This document shows, piece after piece, positions 1 through 8,988 of a DNA stretch of 64,000 nucleotides. Positions within the stretch are counted from its first letter, which is position 1; every line of letters begins with the position of its first letter. The notes under the pieces were generated by a model that worked only from the letters and a program-made list of their open reading frames with translations, made no database searches and was not told the origin of the DNA. Made by a program: the position numbers and the translations under genes. Origin of the DNA: GCA-2731375 sp002731375 (GTDB taxonomy: Bacteria > Pseudomonadota > Alphaproteobacteria > GCA-2731375); assembly GCA_030752605.1 (NCBI GenBank), contig JASMDX010000033.1, positions 1-64,000 of the forward strand, in the 5' to 3' direction.

Positions 1-115
1 GGCGGATTTCGCAGACGTCACCTGGGATCATGCGCATCATCGCAAATACGAGAAGACCAACCCCGATCAGGGTCGGTACCATTAACAGAATGCGCTTTAC
101 GGCATACTTATACAT
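1..115 (-). CDS. Dipeptide/oligopeptide ABC transporter permease, N-terminal part (DppB/OppB type)
   Basis: The 38 visible residues begin MYKYAVKRILLMVPTLIGVG and continue with a hydrophobic segment and a M-I-P-G-D stretch, the usual start of the first inner-membrane permease of peptide/nickel importers. The rest of the gene lies beyond the left edge. It is the last visible member of the minus-strand operon that holds the two ATPases and the binding protein. The start is the ATG at 115, with an AGAAGGA ribosome-binding site about 14 bases upstream. A hairpin terminator lies between it and the binding-protein gene, so it is probably transcribed by read-through at a lower level. Confidence 0.85.
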   Translation of the reverse strand, partial: MYKYAVKRILLMVPTLIGVGLLVFAMMRMIPGDVCEIR

Positions 116-170
116 GGACTAACCAATTTAATCCTTCTGGGAGTCAATAAATATAGGAAAAACAAAGTAT

Positions 171-217
171 AAAAAAGCCGTACACGGCGGTCGTGTTTAA
201 GCGACCGCCGTGTACGG
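171..217 (-). terminator. Rho-independent terminator between binding-protein and permease genes
   Basis: A perfect 16-bp inverted repeat (178-193 with 202-217, arm cgaccgccgtgtacgg) around an 8-base loop is followed on the minus strand by GC and six T (176-171). It lies after the stop of the binding-protein gene and before the permease start, so it should act as a partial terminator within the operon. Confidence 0.85.
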
Positions 218-226
218 TAATAAGGT

Positions 227-1825
227 TTACTTATCCAACCAGACTTGATCCAGATGTTGGTTCAGATAGTGGCTTGGTGCAATCTTCCAGCCCTTTACAT
301 AAGAGCGATGGGGGTTAATTTTCCACCACCACAGGGTTGGAATAATGTGTACTTCTTCGCCATATACCCGCATTTCGAACTTCCGCATGAGACGGCGCTG
401 CTCAGCAGGGTCGCCGGAGCGGAACATGGCCTCGTGCCATTTTTCCATTTGTTCGTCGGTATATTGAGCATAGTTGTTGGAAGCACTGCCCAAATACTTT
501 GAGACGTCGGAGATTGGGTTCACCACTGACTGGCAGTTGGCATCAATCGCGACCTGATAGTCCTTCTTCTTCCGCAAGGAATCTACCCATGGGCCAGTCG
601 GCACAGCATTCTGCTTGACGGTCACCCCAATTTTTTTCCACTGGTCGATCAGCCAGACACCCAGAATACGATACGGTTGGTCGACGGCACGGTTCAACAA
701 CGTGAAGGTCAAATTTTCCTGACCAGCTTCCTTCAATAACCGTCTTGCTTCTGCCCGGCTCTTCTTGATATCGGTCCAGAAACCAGGAATCTTGGTCAAC
801 TCATCCTTGGTCGCAGCCAAGGGATGACTTGGAAACACTACGCCGCCAGGCGTCTTGACTATAGCGATCTTGGATAAACTCTTGGAGCCGGCCCAACGAT
901 CAACCGCCAGGGTCAGGGCCCGACGTACCCGCTTGTCGTCAAACGGTTTCACCTTGTGATTTGGGGTAGCTAGCAAAGAGCAGTTCCAGTTACCTTCCTG
1001 CACGGTAATCTTGTCGCCTAAGGCCTTGATCAAATCATCGCGGGCTTTCGGTGGGAAGCCACGGAATTCGATGCCCGCCCGGTCGCCACGGATCGCTTGC
1101 AGACGAACCGCCATTTTCGGCGCGGATATGGCCTTGTAGCCATCAAGATATGGTTTGCCCTTATGGTGATAACCATCATAGCGCTTGCCGGAGACATAGG
1201 CGCCCGGCTTATGCTCTACGAACGAAAAGGCGCCGGTACCATTTACGTTTTTCTGATGCCATTTATAGCCGTGGGTATCCAAATCCTTCTTGGAATAGAT
1301 AAAATTGAAGGGCATCGCCACCGAAGGAATGAACGTTGCTGAAGGATATTTCAGCTTCATCACCAGGGTGTATTTGTCCGGCGTGGTGATGCTGTCGACC
1401 ATTGAGAAGAATTTCTTCCGCAGGCTTAGAATTCCCTTCGGCGGAAATGTCAGCTTGTCATAGGTCGCTTTCACGTCGGCCGCGGTCAACGGCGTACCGT
1501 CATGAAACTTGATATCCTTACGGATCTTAAAGGTGTAGGTCTTGCCGCCATCAGAACCAGAAAAAGACGAGCAGACATCGCAAACAAAATCCGTGGTAGA
1601 GGCTGGATTTTCTGGGTTTACCCGAATTAATGTGCTGTAAAACGGCCGTATGGGATGGATCATCCCGAAGGTGCCTTCCATGTGGCCGTCCATGGAGGGA
1701 ATTTTAGAACCCACCACGAGATTTAGTATACCGCCGCGTTTCGGCGTCTCCGCCGTCGCGACGTTGGCCGCCAACAGCAACGCCGCCGTTGTCCCAGCCA
1801 AAATACTCAGGGTCTTAAATCTCAT
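227..1825 (-). CDS. ABC transporter substrate-binding protein, family 5 (peptide type)
   Basis: Periplasmic solute receptor of the SBP_bac_5 family, which captures peptides, nickel complexes or similar solutes for an ABC importer. At 532 residues it has the usual length. Residues 1-25 form a Sec signal peptide (charged n-region, L/A-rich core, A-T-A before E). After it come the family features T-F-K-I-R-K-D-I-K-F-H-D-G-T-P-L and N-G-T-G-A-F-S-F. I chose ATG 1825 rather than 1831 because the GGGAG site is only 2 bases from the upstream ATG and 8 from this one. The gene follows the two ATPase genes in the same operon. The substrate cannot be told from the sequence. Confidence 0.9.
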   Translation of the reverse strand: MRFKTLSILAGTTAALLLAANVATAETPKRGGILNLVVGSKIPSMDGHMEGTFGMIHPIRPFYSTLIRVNPENPASTTDFVCDVCSSFSGSDGGKTYTFKIRKDIKFHDGTPLTAADVKATYDKLTFPPKGILSLRKKFFSMVDSITTPDKYTLVMKLKYPSATFIPSVAMPFNFIYSKKDLDTHGYKWHQKNVNGTGAFSFVEHKPGAYVSGKRYDGYHHKGKPYLDGYKAISAPKMAVRLQAIRGDRAGIEFRGFPPKARDDLIKALGDKITVQEGNWNCSLLATPNHKVKPFDDKRVRRALTLAVDRWAGSKSLSKIAIVKTPGGVVFPSHPLAATKDELTKIPGFWTDIKKSRAEARRLLKEAGQENLTFTLLNRAVDQPYRILGVWLIDQWKKIGVTVKQNAVPTGPWVDSLRKKKDYQVAIDANCQSVVNPISDVSKYLGSASNNYAQYTDEQMEKWHEAMFRSGDPAEQRRLMRKFEMRVYGEEVHIIPTLWWWKINPHRSYVKGWKIAPSHYLNQHLDQVWLDK

Positions 1826-1961
1826 CTTCATGTCTCCCTTAAATTTGTTTCTCTGCCGTCATTTGTTGTTTGTATGGCGACGACTATGGTTAGATCCTAG
1901 CACACATCGAACACTAGAAAGAATGTAATTTCTTTTGATATTGCCGTCTCATGCACCTCCA

Positions 1962-3002
1962 TTAATTAGCCAAAACCACGGGACAGGCCAAACTATGGCC
2001 TGGGCTGAATTCCTGAAGTTCTGGAATGTCGCGCCTGCATGCTTCACCGGCCTGTTGGCAGCGCGGGTGGAAAACACAACCCGGCGGCGGCGACATTGGC
2101 GAGGGCACCTCGCCCTCTAAAATCTGATGCGCCCGCGTCTCTTCAATGGCCGGGTCGGGCACCGGCACGGCGCTCAACAAGGCCTTGGTATAGGGATGTT
2201 GGGGGTTGTCGAACAATTCGTCGCAATCGGCCAGTTCGACAATCTTGCCCAGATACATCACCGCGACCCGGTGGCAGAGGTGGCGCACCACGGAAAGATC
2301 GTGGGCGATGAACAGATAGCTGAAATTGAACTGTTTCTGCAAATCTTCCAGCAAGTTGATAATCTGGGCCTGGATCGAGACATCCAAAGCCGAGACCGCC
2401 TCGTCGCAGACAATAAATCTTGGATTGACCGACAAGGCGCGGGCAATGCCCACGCGCTGGCGCTGGCCGCCGCTCATCTCGTGGGGATAGCGGTCGGCAA
2501 AGCGTGGATTGAGGCCGCAAATCCGCAGCAGCTCCGCGATCCGCTCTTTTAGTTCTGCCGCATCCGTGATGATGCCATGTACTTTCAAGGCCTCGGAAAT
2601 GATGGTGCCGATTTTCTGCCGTGGATTGAGCGAGGAAAACGGATCCTGGAAAATTACTTGCACATCCTGGCGCAGCTTGCTCATGTCGCCCATCTTCAGG
2701 TGGGCGACATCATTGCCATCGAAGATCACCTTGCCGGCGGTCGGGTCCTCCAGCCGCAGGATGCAGCGGCCAACCGTGGTCTTGCCGCAGCCGGACTCGC
2801 CGACCAGACCCAGCGTCTCGCCCTGGGTCACGGTGAAGCTGACGCCATCCACCGCCTTCACATGCCCCACGGTGCGTCGCATAAACATGCCTTCCGTGAC
2901 GGGGAAGTGCATTTTCAGGCCTTCCACCCGCAAAAGCGGCTCGGCCTCGGCATTATCGGGGGCAGGGACATTCTGGTCGGTCATGTTTTCCGCCACGCTC
3001 AT
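1962..3002 (-). CDS. Oligopeptide/dipeptide ABC transporter ATPase (OppF/DppF type)
   Basis: Cytoplasmic ATPase subunit of a peptide-type ABC importer, 346 residues. Walker A is GESGCGKTT (68-76), the signature is MSGGQRQR (176-183) and Walker B ends in CDE (199-201). The C-terminal oligopeptide-transporter extension carries the typical cysteine pattern C-V-F-H-P-R-C. Its ATG overlaps the stop of the upstream ATPase gene by four bases (ATGA), showing translational coupling and heterodimer stoichiometry. The binding-protein gene lies 136 bases downstream. Confidence 0.93.
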   Translation of the reverse strand: MSVAENMTDQNVPAPDNAEAEPLLRVEGLKMHFPVTEGMFMRRTVGHVKAVDGVSFTVTQGETLGLVGESGCGKTTVGRCILRLEDPTAGKVIFDGNDVAHLKMGDMSKLRQDVQVIFQDPFSSLNPRQKIGTIISEALKVHGIITDAAELKERIAELLRICGLNPRFADRYPHEMSGGQRQRVGIARALSVNPRFIVCDEAVSALDVSIQAQIINLLEDLQKQFNFSYLFIAHDLSVVRHLCHRVAVMYLGKIVELADCDELFDNPQHPYTKALLSAVPVPDPAIEETRAHQILEGEVPSPMSPPPGCVFHPRCQQAGEACRRDIPELQEFSPGHSLACPVVLAN

Positions 3003-4012
3003 GCCACCGGGTCCTCTTGTCTCGCCTGGGTTTGCTGATCCAGGGCGTCAATATTCCAACAGGCGCTTACATGTTCACCCTCGACGGTCTGCATTTCAGG
3101 AATTTCATGGGCGCAACGTTCAGTCGAGAACCGGCACCGCGGGCGAAAGGCGCAGCCGTCGTCCAGCCTGGCCAAATCCGGCGGCTGGCCTTCAATCGGG
3201 ACAAGTTGAGTTCCCCGCCGTTGATCCAGCCTCGGTACCGAAGCCAGCAGCCCAAGGGTATAGGGGTGGCGTGGGTCGTGATAAATTTCCTTGGCCGTGC
3301 CCATCTCGACGATCTTGCCCGCGTACATAACGTTGACGCGTTGGGCATAGCGCGCCACCACCCCCAAATTATGGGTGATGATCAGCTGTGCCACGCCGAG
3401 CCGTTCTGACAGGCCCTTCATCAATTCCAGGATTTGTGCCTGGATGGTGACATCCAGTGCCGTGGTCGGTTCATCGGCGATGATCAGTTTGGGATTGCAG
3501 GCCAGGGCCATGGCGATCATCACCCGCTGGCGCATGCCGCCGCTCAAATGATGGGGAAACTGCGTAAGGCGGCGGGTGGGGTCGGAGATGCCGACTTGTT
3601 GCAGTAGTTCCAGTGCCCGCTCGTCCGCCTCCGCCTGGCTCTTGTCCGTATGGCGCAACAGCGTCTCGGTCAGTTGCCGGCCAATGGTGAACACTGGGTT
3701 GAGCGAGGTCATCGGCTCCTGAAACACCATAGCGATGTCCCGGCCCCGTACATCGCACATCTCGGCGTCGCTCAATTTCAACAGATCGCGGCCTTCGAAC
3801 AGCACTTCGCCTTTAACGATGCGCCCCGGTGGTTCCGGAATAAGCCGTAGGATCGACATGGCGCCCACGGATTTACCACAGCCGGATTCACCGACAATGG
3901 CCACGGCCTCACCCGCCTCAACCGAATAAGATATACCGCCAACGGCGTGTACCACACCGTCGGAGGTGTTGAATTCCGTCGTTAGATCGGTGATTTCAAG
4001 TAGATTTCCCAG
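2999..4012 (-). CDS. Oligopeptide/dipeptide ABC transporter ATPase (OppD/DppD type), probable CTG start
   Basis: First ATPase subunit of the same importer, about 337 residues. Walker A GESGCGKS is at about 41-48, signature LSGGMRQR at about 156-163, and Walker B IIADEP follows; the C-terminal region has the Opp-type C-A-F-R-P-R-C. The first conventional start is GTG 3955, but that removes the conserved N-terminal strand L-L-E-I-T-D-L-T-T-E-F-N-T that every member has. The frame is open upstream only to a TGA at 4022-4024 and contains no ATG, GTG or TTG there. A strong GAGGAGG (4020-4026) sits 7 bases before a CTG at 4012, so CTG initiation giving M-G-N-L-L-E-I is the best reading. It heads the operon. 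Confidence 0.85.
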   Translation of the reverse strand: MGNLLEITDLTTEFNTSDGVVHAVGGISYSVEAGEAVAIVGESGCGKSVGAMSILRLIPEPPGRIVKGEVLFEGRDLLKLSDAEMCDVRGRDIAMVFQEPMTSLNPVFTIGRQLTETLLRHTDKSQAEADERALELLQQVGISDPTRRLTQFPHHLSGGMRQRVMIAMALACNPKLIIADEPTTALDVTIQAQILELMKGLSERLGVAQLIITHNLGVVARYAQRVNVMYAGKIVEMGTAKEIYHDPRHPYTLGLLASVPRLDQRRGTQLVPIEGQPPDLARLDDGCAFRPRCRFSTERCAHEIPEMQTVEGEHVSACWNIDALDQQTQARQEDPVA

Positions 4013-4499
4013 CGACCGTCCTCCTCAAAGCCCGACAACGAATTGTGGCCTGTTACCCTGTTTCCGGACGCAAGATCCTGAAATTGATTTCGTTGTTGCC
4101 AAATTTTTGCGGCAGTTAAATGCGCCCTTGATCCGGTGTCAAGGATATCGCCCATGATATCTTCCACGGCACCTTCCGATATGAAGGCTCTCGATATGAG
4201 GAACCGGGCCCGTGGGCCCTCGATCTCCAACCGCCGTGTCATTAAAATTCCCCCAAGGGTATAAAGCCGTGGCCGGAGTCTTTGCCCCAAAAGCTTCACG
4301 TCCCAGGCATTTAATAGGGCAATGGCGGCAGACACAACCACTTAAAAACAGCAGCGGGGCAAATTGTCTCATATTCGGGGGCTTGACCCCGAAGGCCAAG
4401 CGAGGCTTATCAGTGCCATGAGTTTGTCTGGGCCGTGTTTGCATGGATCTGGGCGCGAACTACATGACAAATAAAACCGGCCCCTAGGAGGAGTATCCG
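4013..4499. other. Divergent intergenic region between peptide transporter operon and crotonase gene
   Basis: About 490 bases between the divergent opp-type operon and the enoyl-CoA hydratase gene. Open frames here (for example on the minus strand at 3982-4341) lack family resemblance and coding character. Promoters for both transcripts must lie here, but I could not identify a convincing -35/-10 pair. An AGGAGG site (about 4486-4491) precedes the crotonase ATG. Confidence 0.5.
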
Positions 4500-5312
4500 A
4501 TGCTTGAACGTTATGCCGAAAAATTTCCCGCTTTTGAATACGACAGCCCGAGCGAGCGCGTTCTGCGCATCACGTTCAACAAGCCAGAGACCTATAACTC
4601 GCTCGATTCCCAGGGCCATCGCCAACTGACCTACATCTGGCGCGACATTGACGAAGATCCGGATATCAGCTGTGTGATCCTGGCCGCCAAGGGCAAGGCG
4701 TTCTCCTCTGGTGGCGACTTCTCCATGATTCAGGGCAACATCGAGAACTGGAACGATACCGTCGGCGCTTGGAAAGAGGCCCGCGATCTGGTCTATAACA
4801 TCATCAACTGTTCCAAGCCGATCATTTCCGCCGTCAACGGTGTCGCGGTCGGCGCCGGCCTGGTGGCGGCGTTGCTGTCGGATATTTCCATCATCGCCAA
4901 ATCGGCCCGTGTCCTGGATGGTCATGTGCGTCTGGGCGTCGCCGCCGGTGACGTGGCCTGCATCAACTGGGTCATCCTGGCCGGCATGGCCAAGGCGAAA
5001 TACCATCTGCTGACCAACGAGCCGGTGTTTGGCGAAGAGGCTGAGCGTATGGGTTTATTCTCTCTGTGCACCGAGGATGATGCCCTGACGGCGAAGTCGG
5101 AAGAGATCGCCGTCACTTTGGTGGCCGGCGCGCCCAATGCCATCCGCTGGACCAAGCTGGCCCTGAATAACTGGTACCGCATGGCCATGCCCACGTTTGA
5201 GAATTCCCTGGCGCTCGAAATGCTTGGCTTCAAGGGGCCCGAAGCCAAGGAAGGCCTCGCGGCGCATTTAGAAAAACGCCAACCCAACTGGGACAAGAGT
5301 TCGCCCCTCTAG
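4500..5312 (+). CDS. Enoyl-CoA hydratase/isomerase (crotonase) family protein
   Basis: Crotonase-fold protein of 270 residues acting on an acyl-CoA in the cytoplasm. The oxyanion-hole segments are visible: A-F-S-S-G-G-D-F (about 74-81) and N-G-V-A-V-G-A-G-L. The two glutamates used by true hydratases are not seen at their expected positions; the second-helix region reads L-V-A-A-L-L-S-D and the later one H-V-R-L-G-V-A-A-G-D. It may therefore catalyse a different crotonase reaction, such as hydrolysis, decarboxylation or isomerisation. It has a good AGGAGG ribosome-binding site, is transcribed alone, and ends in a strong terminator. The reaction is uncertain. Confidence 0.88.
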   Translation: MLERYAEKFPAFEYDSPSERVLRITFNKPETYNSLDSQGHRQLTYIWRDIDEDPDISCVILAAKGKAFSSGGDFSMIQGNIENWNDTVGAWKEARDLVYNIINCSKPIISAVNGVAVGAGLVAALLSDISIIAKSARVLDGHVRLGVAAGDVACINWVILAGMAKAKYHLLTNEPVFGEEAERMGLFSLCTEDDALTAKSEEIAVTLVAGAPNAIRWTKLALNNWYRMAMPTFENSLALEMLGFKGPEAKEGLAAHLEKRQPNWDKSSPL

Positions 5313-5335
5313 GAATCGCACTTTGTAAGATTTGC

Positions 5336-5394
5336 CGCGCTCTGCCGCCAGGTTGCCATGTCCGACGCCTGGTGGCGGGCGCGATTTTATTTTG
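5336..5394 (+). terminator. Rho-independent terminator after crotonase gene
   Basis: A nested hairpin has inner arms gccgccagg (5344-5352) and cctggtggc (5368-5376) and outer cgcg/cgcg pairs. It is followed on the plus strand by attttatttt. It overlaps the last codons of convergent prmA. Confidence 0.8.
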
Positions 5395-6283
5395 CCAGTT
5401 CCAAGGTAAGCCATTCGCCCAGCCGGCGGCGCTGGACCAGATGGAGGCCTCGGTTCAAATAGGCGGCGCGGACCTGGGCATCTTGCTTCGCCAATAATCC
5501 TGATAGTACGACGCGTCCGCCTGGTGCCAAATGGCCGGCGATGGCGGGGGCCAGGCGTTGTAGGGGGCGGGCCAGGATATTGGCGACGATCAAATCGTAT
5601 GGCGCGCCGGTTGATAGTGCGGGATGGGCGAAACCATCGGCCCGTACCGGGCGGACATAGCCATGCAGGTGGTTGAGCCTTGCATTGGCCTTCGCCACAT
5701 CGACGGCCCAGGGGTCGCTATCCGAGGCCACGGTCTTCACCCGCCACAACCGCGCCATGGCCAGGGCCAGGACACCGGCGCCACAGCCTAGATCCAGGGG
5801 CCGGCTGAAACGACGCACCTTGGCCAAATGATCCAGGGCTAGCAGACAGCCATAGGTGCTTTCGTGCTTGCCGTTGCCAAAGGCGCAGCCGGCTTCGACT
5901 TCCAGGGTGATGGCTCCGCTGCGGGCCTGCGCCTGCGCTCGGTCACGGTCGTGCGCGCCATGGACGAAGAAGCGCCCGGCCTGGACCGGGGGCAGGGCGC
6001 GCAGGGACTGCGTCACCCAATCCCTGTCGGGTAGCGGTTCCAGGGAGAGAGGCGGCGCGGGCAAATCCATGTCTGCGGCGGCTTGGGCGAGGCGGCCTTC
6101 CAATTCGGCCCGGACCACCGGTCCCTGCAACAGCATCTCGACGGACCATGCCCCGCCGTCCACGATTTCGAAGCTGGAACAAGCCAGAGGTTCATCACAA
6201 AGGGCCTCTTCAAAGGCCGGCACGTTTAATGCCGGCACTACGACGCGGGCCTGCCATACGTCGGCGACGGCAATCGCGCTCAT
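5387..6283 (-). CDS. prmA: Ribosomal protein L11 methyltransferase
   Basis: SAM-dependent methyltransferase that trimethylates ribosomal protein L11, 298 residues as usual. The PrmA landmarks are F-G-N-G-K-H-E-S-T-Y (135-144), SAM motif I L-D-L-G-C-G-A-G (163-170) and N-I-L-A-R-P-L (235-241, the N-P-P-Y-like catalytic loop). Residues 1-100 form the divergent L11-recognition domain. Its ATG overlaps the stop of the upstream helicase gene by four bases, so the two genes are co-translated. Confidence 0.93.
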   Translation of the reverse strand: MSAIAVADVWQARVVVPALNVPAFEEALCDEPLACSSFEIVDGGAWSVEMLLQGPVVRAELEGRLAQAAADMDLPAPPLSLEPLPDRDWVTQSLRALPPVQAGRFFVHGAHDRDRAQAQARSGAITLEVEAGCAFGNGKHESTYGCLLALDHLAKVRRFSRPLDLGCGAGVLALAMARLWRVKTVASDSDPWAVDVAKANARLNHLHGYVRPVRADGFAHPALSTGAPYDLIVANILARPLQRLAPAIAGHLAPGGRVVLSGLLAKQDAQVRAAYLNRGLHLVQRRRLGEWLTLELAK

Positions 6284-8595
6284 GTCGGATCCACGAAACT
6301 GTCGATGACTTTTTTCGCGCCGGCCTTCTCGAAGTCGATGGACAGTTTGTTGCCCTCGATATCCTCGATCCTGCCGTAGCCGAATTTTTGGTGGAAGACC
6401 CGCTCGCCAATGGCATAGTCGGATGTGCCGGGCGCCGTGGTCACGGCCTGTTTGGCATGGCCCTCGATATAGCTTGGCGCGGGCGCCGAAGCAGGGGCCC
6501 GGCGCATGCGCGAGGATGATGGCTGGCTGTCGCCAAAGGTGAAAGCGCCCGGCGCGCTGTATGGCTCGGCGTGCGAACCGAAGGCTTCGCTGCCGCCGCT
6601 ATATAGGCCCGACTCCAACTCGGTCTCGATATGCTCGACCGGTAGCTCCTCGATGAAGCGGCTGGGCATGGTGGTGCTCCAGCGGCCATACATTTGCCGG
6701 TTCGCAGCGAAGCTGACGATAGCGCGCTCTCGGGCACGGGTCAGGCCCACGTAGGCCAGGCGGCGTTCCTCTTCCAAGGCGGCCATGCCGTTTTCATCCA
6801 GGGCGCGCTGATGGGGGAACAGGCCGTCCTCCCAGCCAGGCAGAAACACGGTATCGAACTCCAGGCCCTTGGCGCCGTGCAGGGTCAGGATGTTGACCGC
6901 GTCATCGGCCTGGGCCAGTTCCGCGTCCATCACCAGGCTGACATGTTCCAGAAAGCCGCCCAGTTTGTCGAATGGCTCCAGGGCGACGATCAACTCCTTC
7001 AGATTCTCCAGCTTGGAGGGCGCCTTGACGTCCTTGCTGGCCTGCCACATGGCGGTATAGCCGCTTTCGTCCAGCACCACCTCGGCCAGTTCACTGGGCG
7101 GCCTGGTCTCAATCAGGCCGCGCCAGCGGTCGAAATCGTCCAACAGCCGCGTCAGGCTGTTGCGGGCCCGAGTTTTCAGGTCGTCGCCGTTGACCATGAT
7201 ACGGGCCACCCGGGTCATACTCTGGCCCATATCGCGGACGGCCTGGTGCAGCAGTTGCACGGTGGCGTTGCCCAAGGCCCTTTTCGGCGTGTTGATGATG
7301 CGTTCGAACGCTAGGTCATCATCGGGTTGCGCCAAAACCCGCAAATAGGCCACTGCATCGCGGATCTCGGCCCGCTCATAGAACCGGGTGCCGCCGATCA
7401 GGCGATAGGGCAAGCCCAGGGTCAAAAAGCGCTCCTCGAACTCGCGGGTCTGGAACGAGGCCCGGACCAGGATCGCCATTTCGTTCAGGACCTGTTCCTT
7501 GCGCTGCAGGTCCTCGACCTGTTCGCCTACCGTTCGGGCCTCTTCCGCGCCGTCCCACAGGCCGCGCACTTGGACCTTTTCACCGCCGTTCTGCTCCGTC
7601 CACAAGGTCTTGCCTAGGCGGCCCTCATTCTTGGCGATCAGGCCCGAGGCGGCACCCAGGATATGCGGCGTGGAGCGGTAGTTACATTCCAGGCGGATCA
7701 CCTTGGCGCCGGGAAAGTCCTTCTCGAAGCGCAGGATGTTGCCGACCTCGGCGCCGCGCCAGGAGTAGATCGATTGATCGTCGTCACCGACGCAACAGAT
7801 ATTGCGGTGGCCTTGGGCCAGCAGGCGCAGCAGCAGATATTGCGAAATATTGGTGTCCTGATATTCGTCAACCAGGATGTAGCGGAACTGCTTTTGATAA
7901 CTTTCCAGAACATCGCCATGGGTGGCGAAGATGGTTAGGCAATGCAGCAGCAGGTCGCCGAAGTCGCAGGCATTGAGGGTGCGTAGCCGCGCCTGATAGG
8001 CTTTGTACAATTCGATGCCTCGGCCATTGGCGAAGCCCTCGCCCTCGCCACTAGGCGCTTTTTCCGGCACCAGGCCACGATCTTTCCAGCGGTCGATCAT
8101 GGCCGCCAGCTGGCGGGCGGGCCAACGCTTGGGGTCCAGCTGTTCAGCCTCAATCAATTGTTTCAAAAGGCGTAGCTGATCATCCGTATCGAGAATAGTG
8201 AAATTGCTCTTCAGGCCGACCAATTCGGCGTGCCGGCGTAACAGGCGAACGCCGATGGCATGAAAGGTGCCCAGCCACAAGCCTTCCACCGCCCGGCCCA
8301 CAAGGGCGGCCGTGCGGTCCGCCATCTCACGCGCCGCCTTGTTGGTAAAAGTTACGACGAGAAGCTGGCTGGAAAATGCTAGGCGTTGGTGCAGGATATT
8401 CGCCAGCCGTGTAGTCAACACCCTGGTTTTGCCGGTGCCGGCCCCGGCCAGAACCAGGACGGGGCCTTCTACCGCCTCCACTGCCACCTGCTGTTCCAGG
8501 TTCAACTGGCTGAGATAGTCAGGGGTGGGGGGCGCAGCGCTGCCCGCTGCCGCGGGCGAAGGTGCCATCTGTTCTAAATCGAATGGGTCGGACAT
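6280..8595 (-). CDS. uvrD: UvrD/PcrA-type ATP-dependent DNA helicase
   Basis: Superfamily 1A 3'-5' DNA helicase for nucleotide excision repair, mismatch repair and fork maintenance, 771 residues. Q-motif region L-N-L-E-Q-Q is followed by Walker A A-G-A-G-T-G-K-T (50-57), motif II V-D-E-Y-Q-D-T-N (about 243-250) and motif III S-I-Y-S-W-R-G-A (about 276-283). Motifs V and VI (L-H-G-A-K-G-L-E-F; V-G-L-T-R-A-R-E-R) follow. The C-terminus has a PcrA/UvrD-type Tudor-like domain (V-F-H-Q-K-F-G-Y-G-R-I). prmA follows with a four-base overlap. The start at ATG 8595 gives the usual length. Confidence 0.95.
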   Translation of the reverse strand: MSDPFDLEQMAPSPAAAGSAAPPTPDYLSQLNLEQQVAVEAVEGPVLVLAGAGTGKTRVLTTRLANILHQRLAFSSQLLVVTFTNKAAREMADRTAALVGRAVEGLWLGTFHAIGVRLLRRHAELVGLKSNFTILDTDDQLRLLKQLIEAEQLDPKRWPARQLAAMIDRWKDRGLVPEKAPSGEGEGFANGRGIELYKAYQARLRTLNACDFGDLLLHCLTIFATHGDVLESYQKQFRYILVDEYQDTNISQYLLLRLLAQGHRNICCVGDDDQSIYSWRGAEVGNILRFEKDFPGAKVIRLECNYRSTPHILGAASGLIAKNEGRLGKTLWTEQNGGEKVQVRGLWDGAEEARTVGEQVEDLQRKEQVLNEMAILVRASFQTREFEERFLTLGLPYRLIGGTRFYERAEIRDAVAYLRVLAQPDDDLAFERIINTPKRALGNATVQLLHQAVRDMGQSMTRVARIMVNGDDLKTRARNSLTRLLDDFDRWRGLIETRPPSELAEVVLDESGYTAMWQASKDVKAPSKLENLKELIVALEPFDKLGGFLEHVSLVMDAELAQADDAVNILTLHGAKGLEFDTVFLPGWEDGLFPHQRALDENGMAALEEERRLAYVGLTRARERAIVSFAANRQMYGRWSTTMPSRFIEELPVEHIETELESGLYSGGSEAFGSHAEPYSAPGAFTFGDSQPSSSRMRRAPASAPAPSYIEGHAKQAVTTAPGTSDYAIGERVFHQKFGYGRIEDIEGNKLSIDFEKAGAKKVIDSFVDPT

Positions 8596-8988
8596 AATAC
8601 TAGATATAGCCTATCGCGCTCCCGGATGGCACCCAGGTGTGGCAAGCCGTTGTGGCTGCTGCTCGACCGCTGGCCAGGGCAGGGCGCCAAGGCATAGTAG
8701 CAATAGAAGAAAATCATCGAATCACTGGCCCGCCATGAAAGCCATGAAAATCGAGCCAACAGGATGGTCGAGGCGGAAAACCTTTTCAGCAATATTGCAA
8801 TTTGGGTAGCATTGGCAGGAAAACCGAGTTACTTGGATCGTAGAGCTAATTGTACCATCTCGATGTAAGCGGCTAATCGGAGTCAAAGTGACGTTATCGT
8901 TGTTGTCGGTGATCGGCGCGGTCGCGCGCGCCAATATTTTTGTCGGTGTCGTGACCCCGCCGCTCCAGCCCAGGCCCGATCGGCCGCG
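8596..8988. other. Intergenic region, no recognised gene
   Basis: About 390 bases between the divergent uvrD and orphan livM genes. A minus-strand frame (8722-9204) is open but runs through the coding region of livM. Its last 35 residues (to 8722) contain a C-x-C-x(3)-C pattern that I could not assign. No repeat or hairpin with a T-tract stands out. Confidence 0.4.

Noticed and set aside
2509..3330. 273-codon plus-strand frame
   Set aside because: It is antisense to both peptide-transporter ATPases, whose motifs are intact; high-GC antisense frames are common here.
3982..4444. Overlapping minus-strand frames (3982-4341 and 4139-4444) upstream of the OppD gene
   Set aside because: No recognisable protein features, and the first overlaps the OppD start and its ribosome-binding site.
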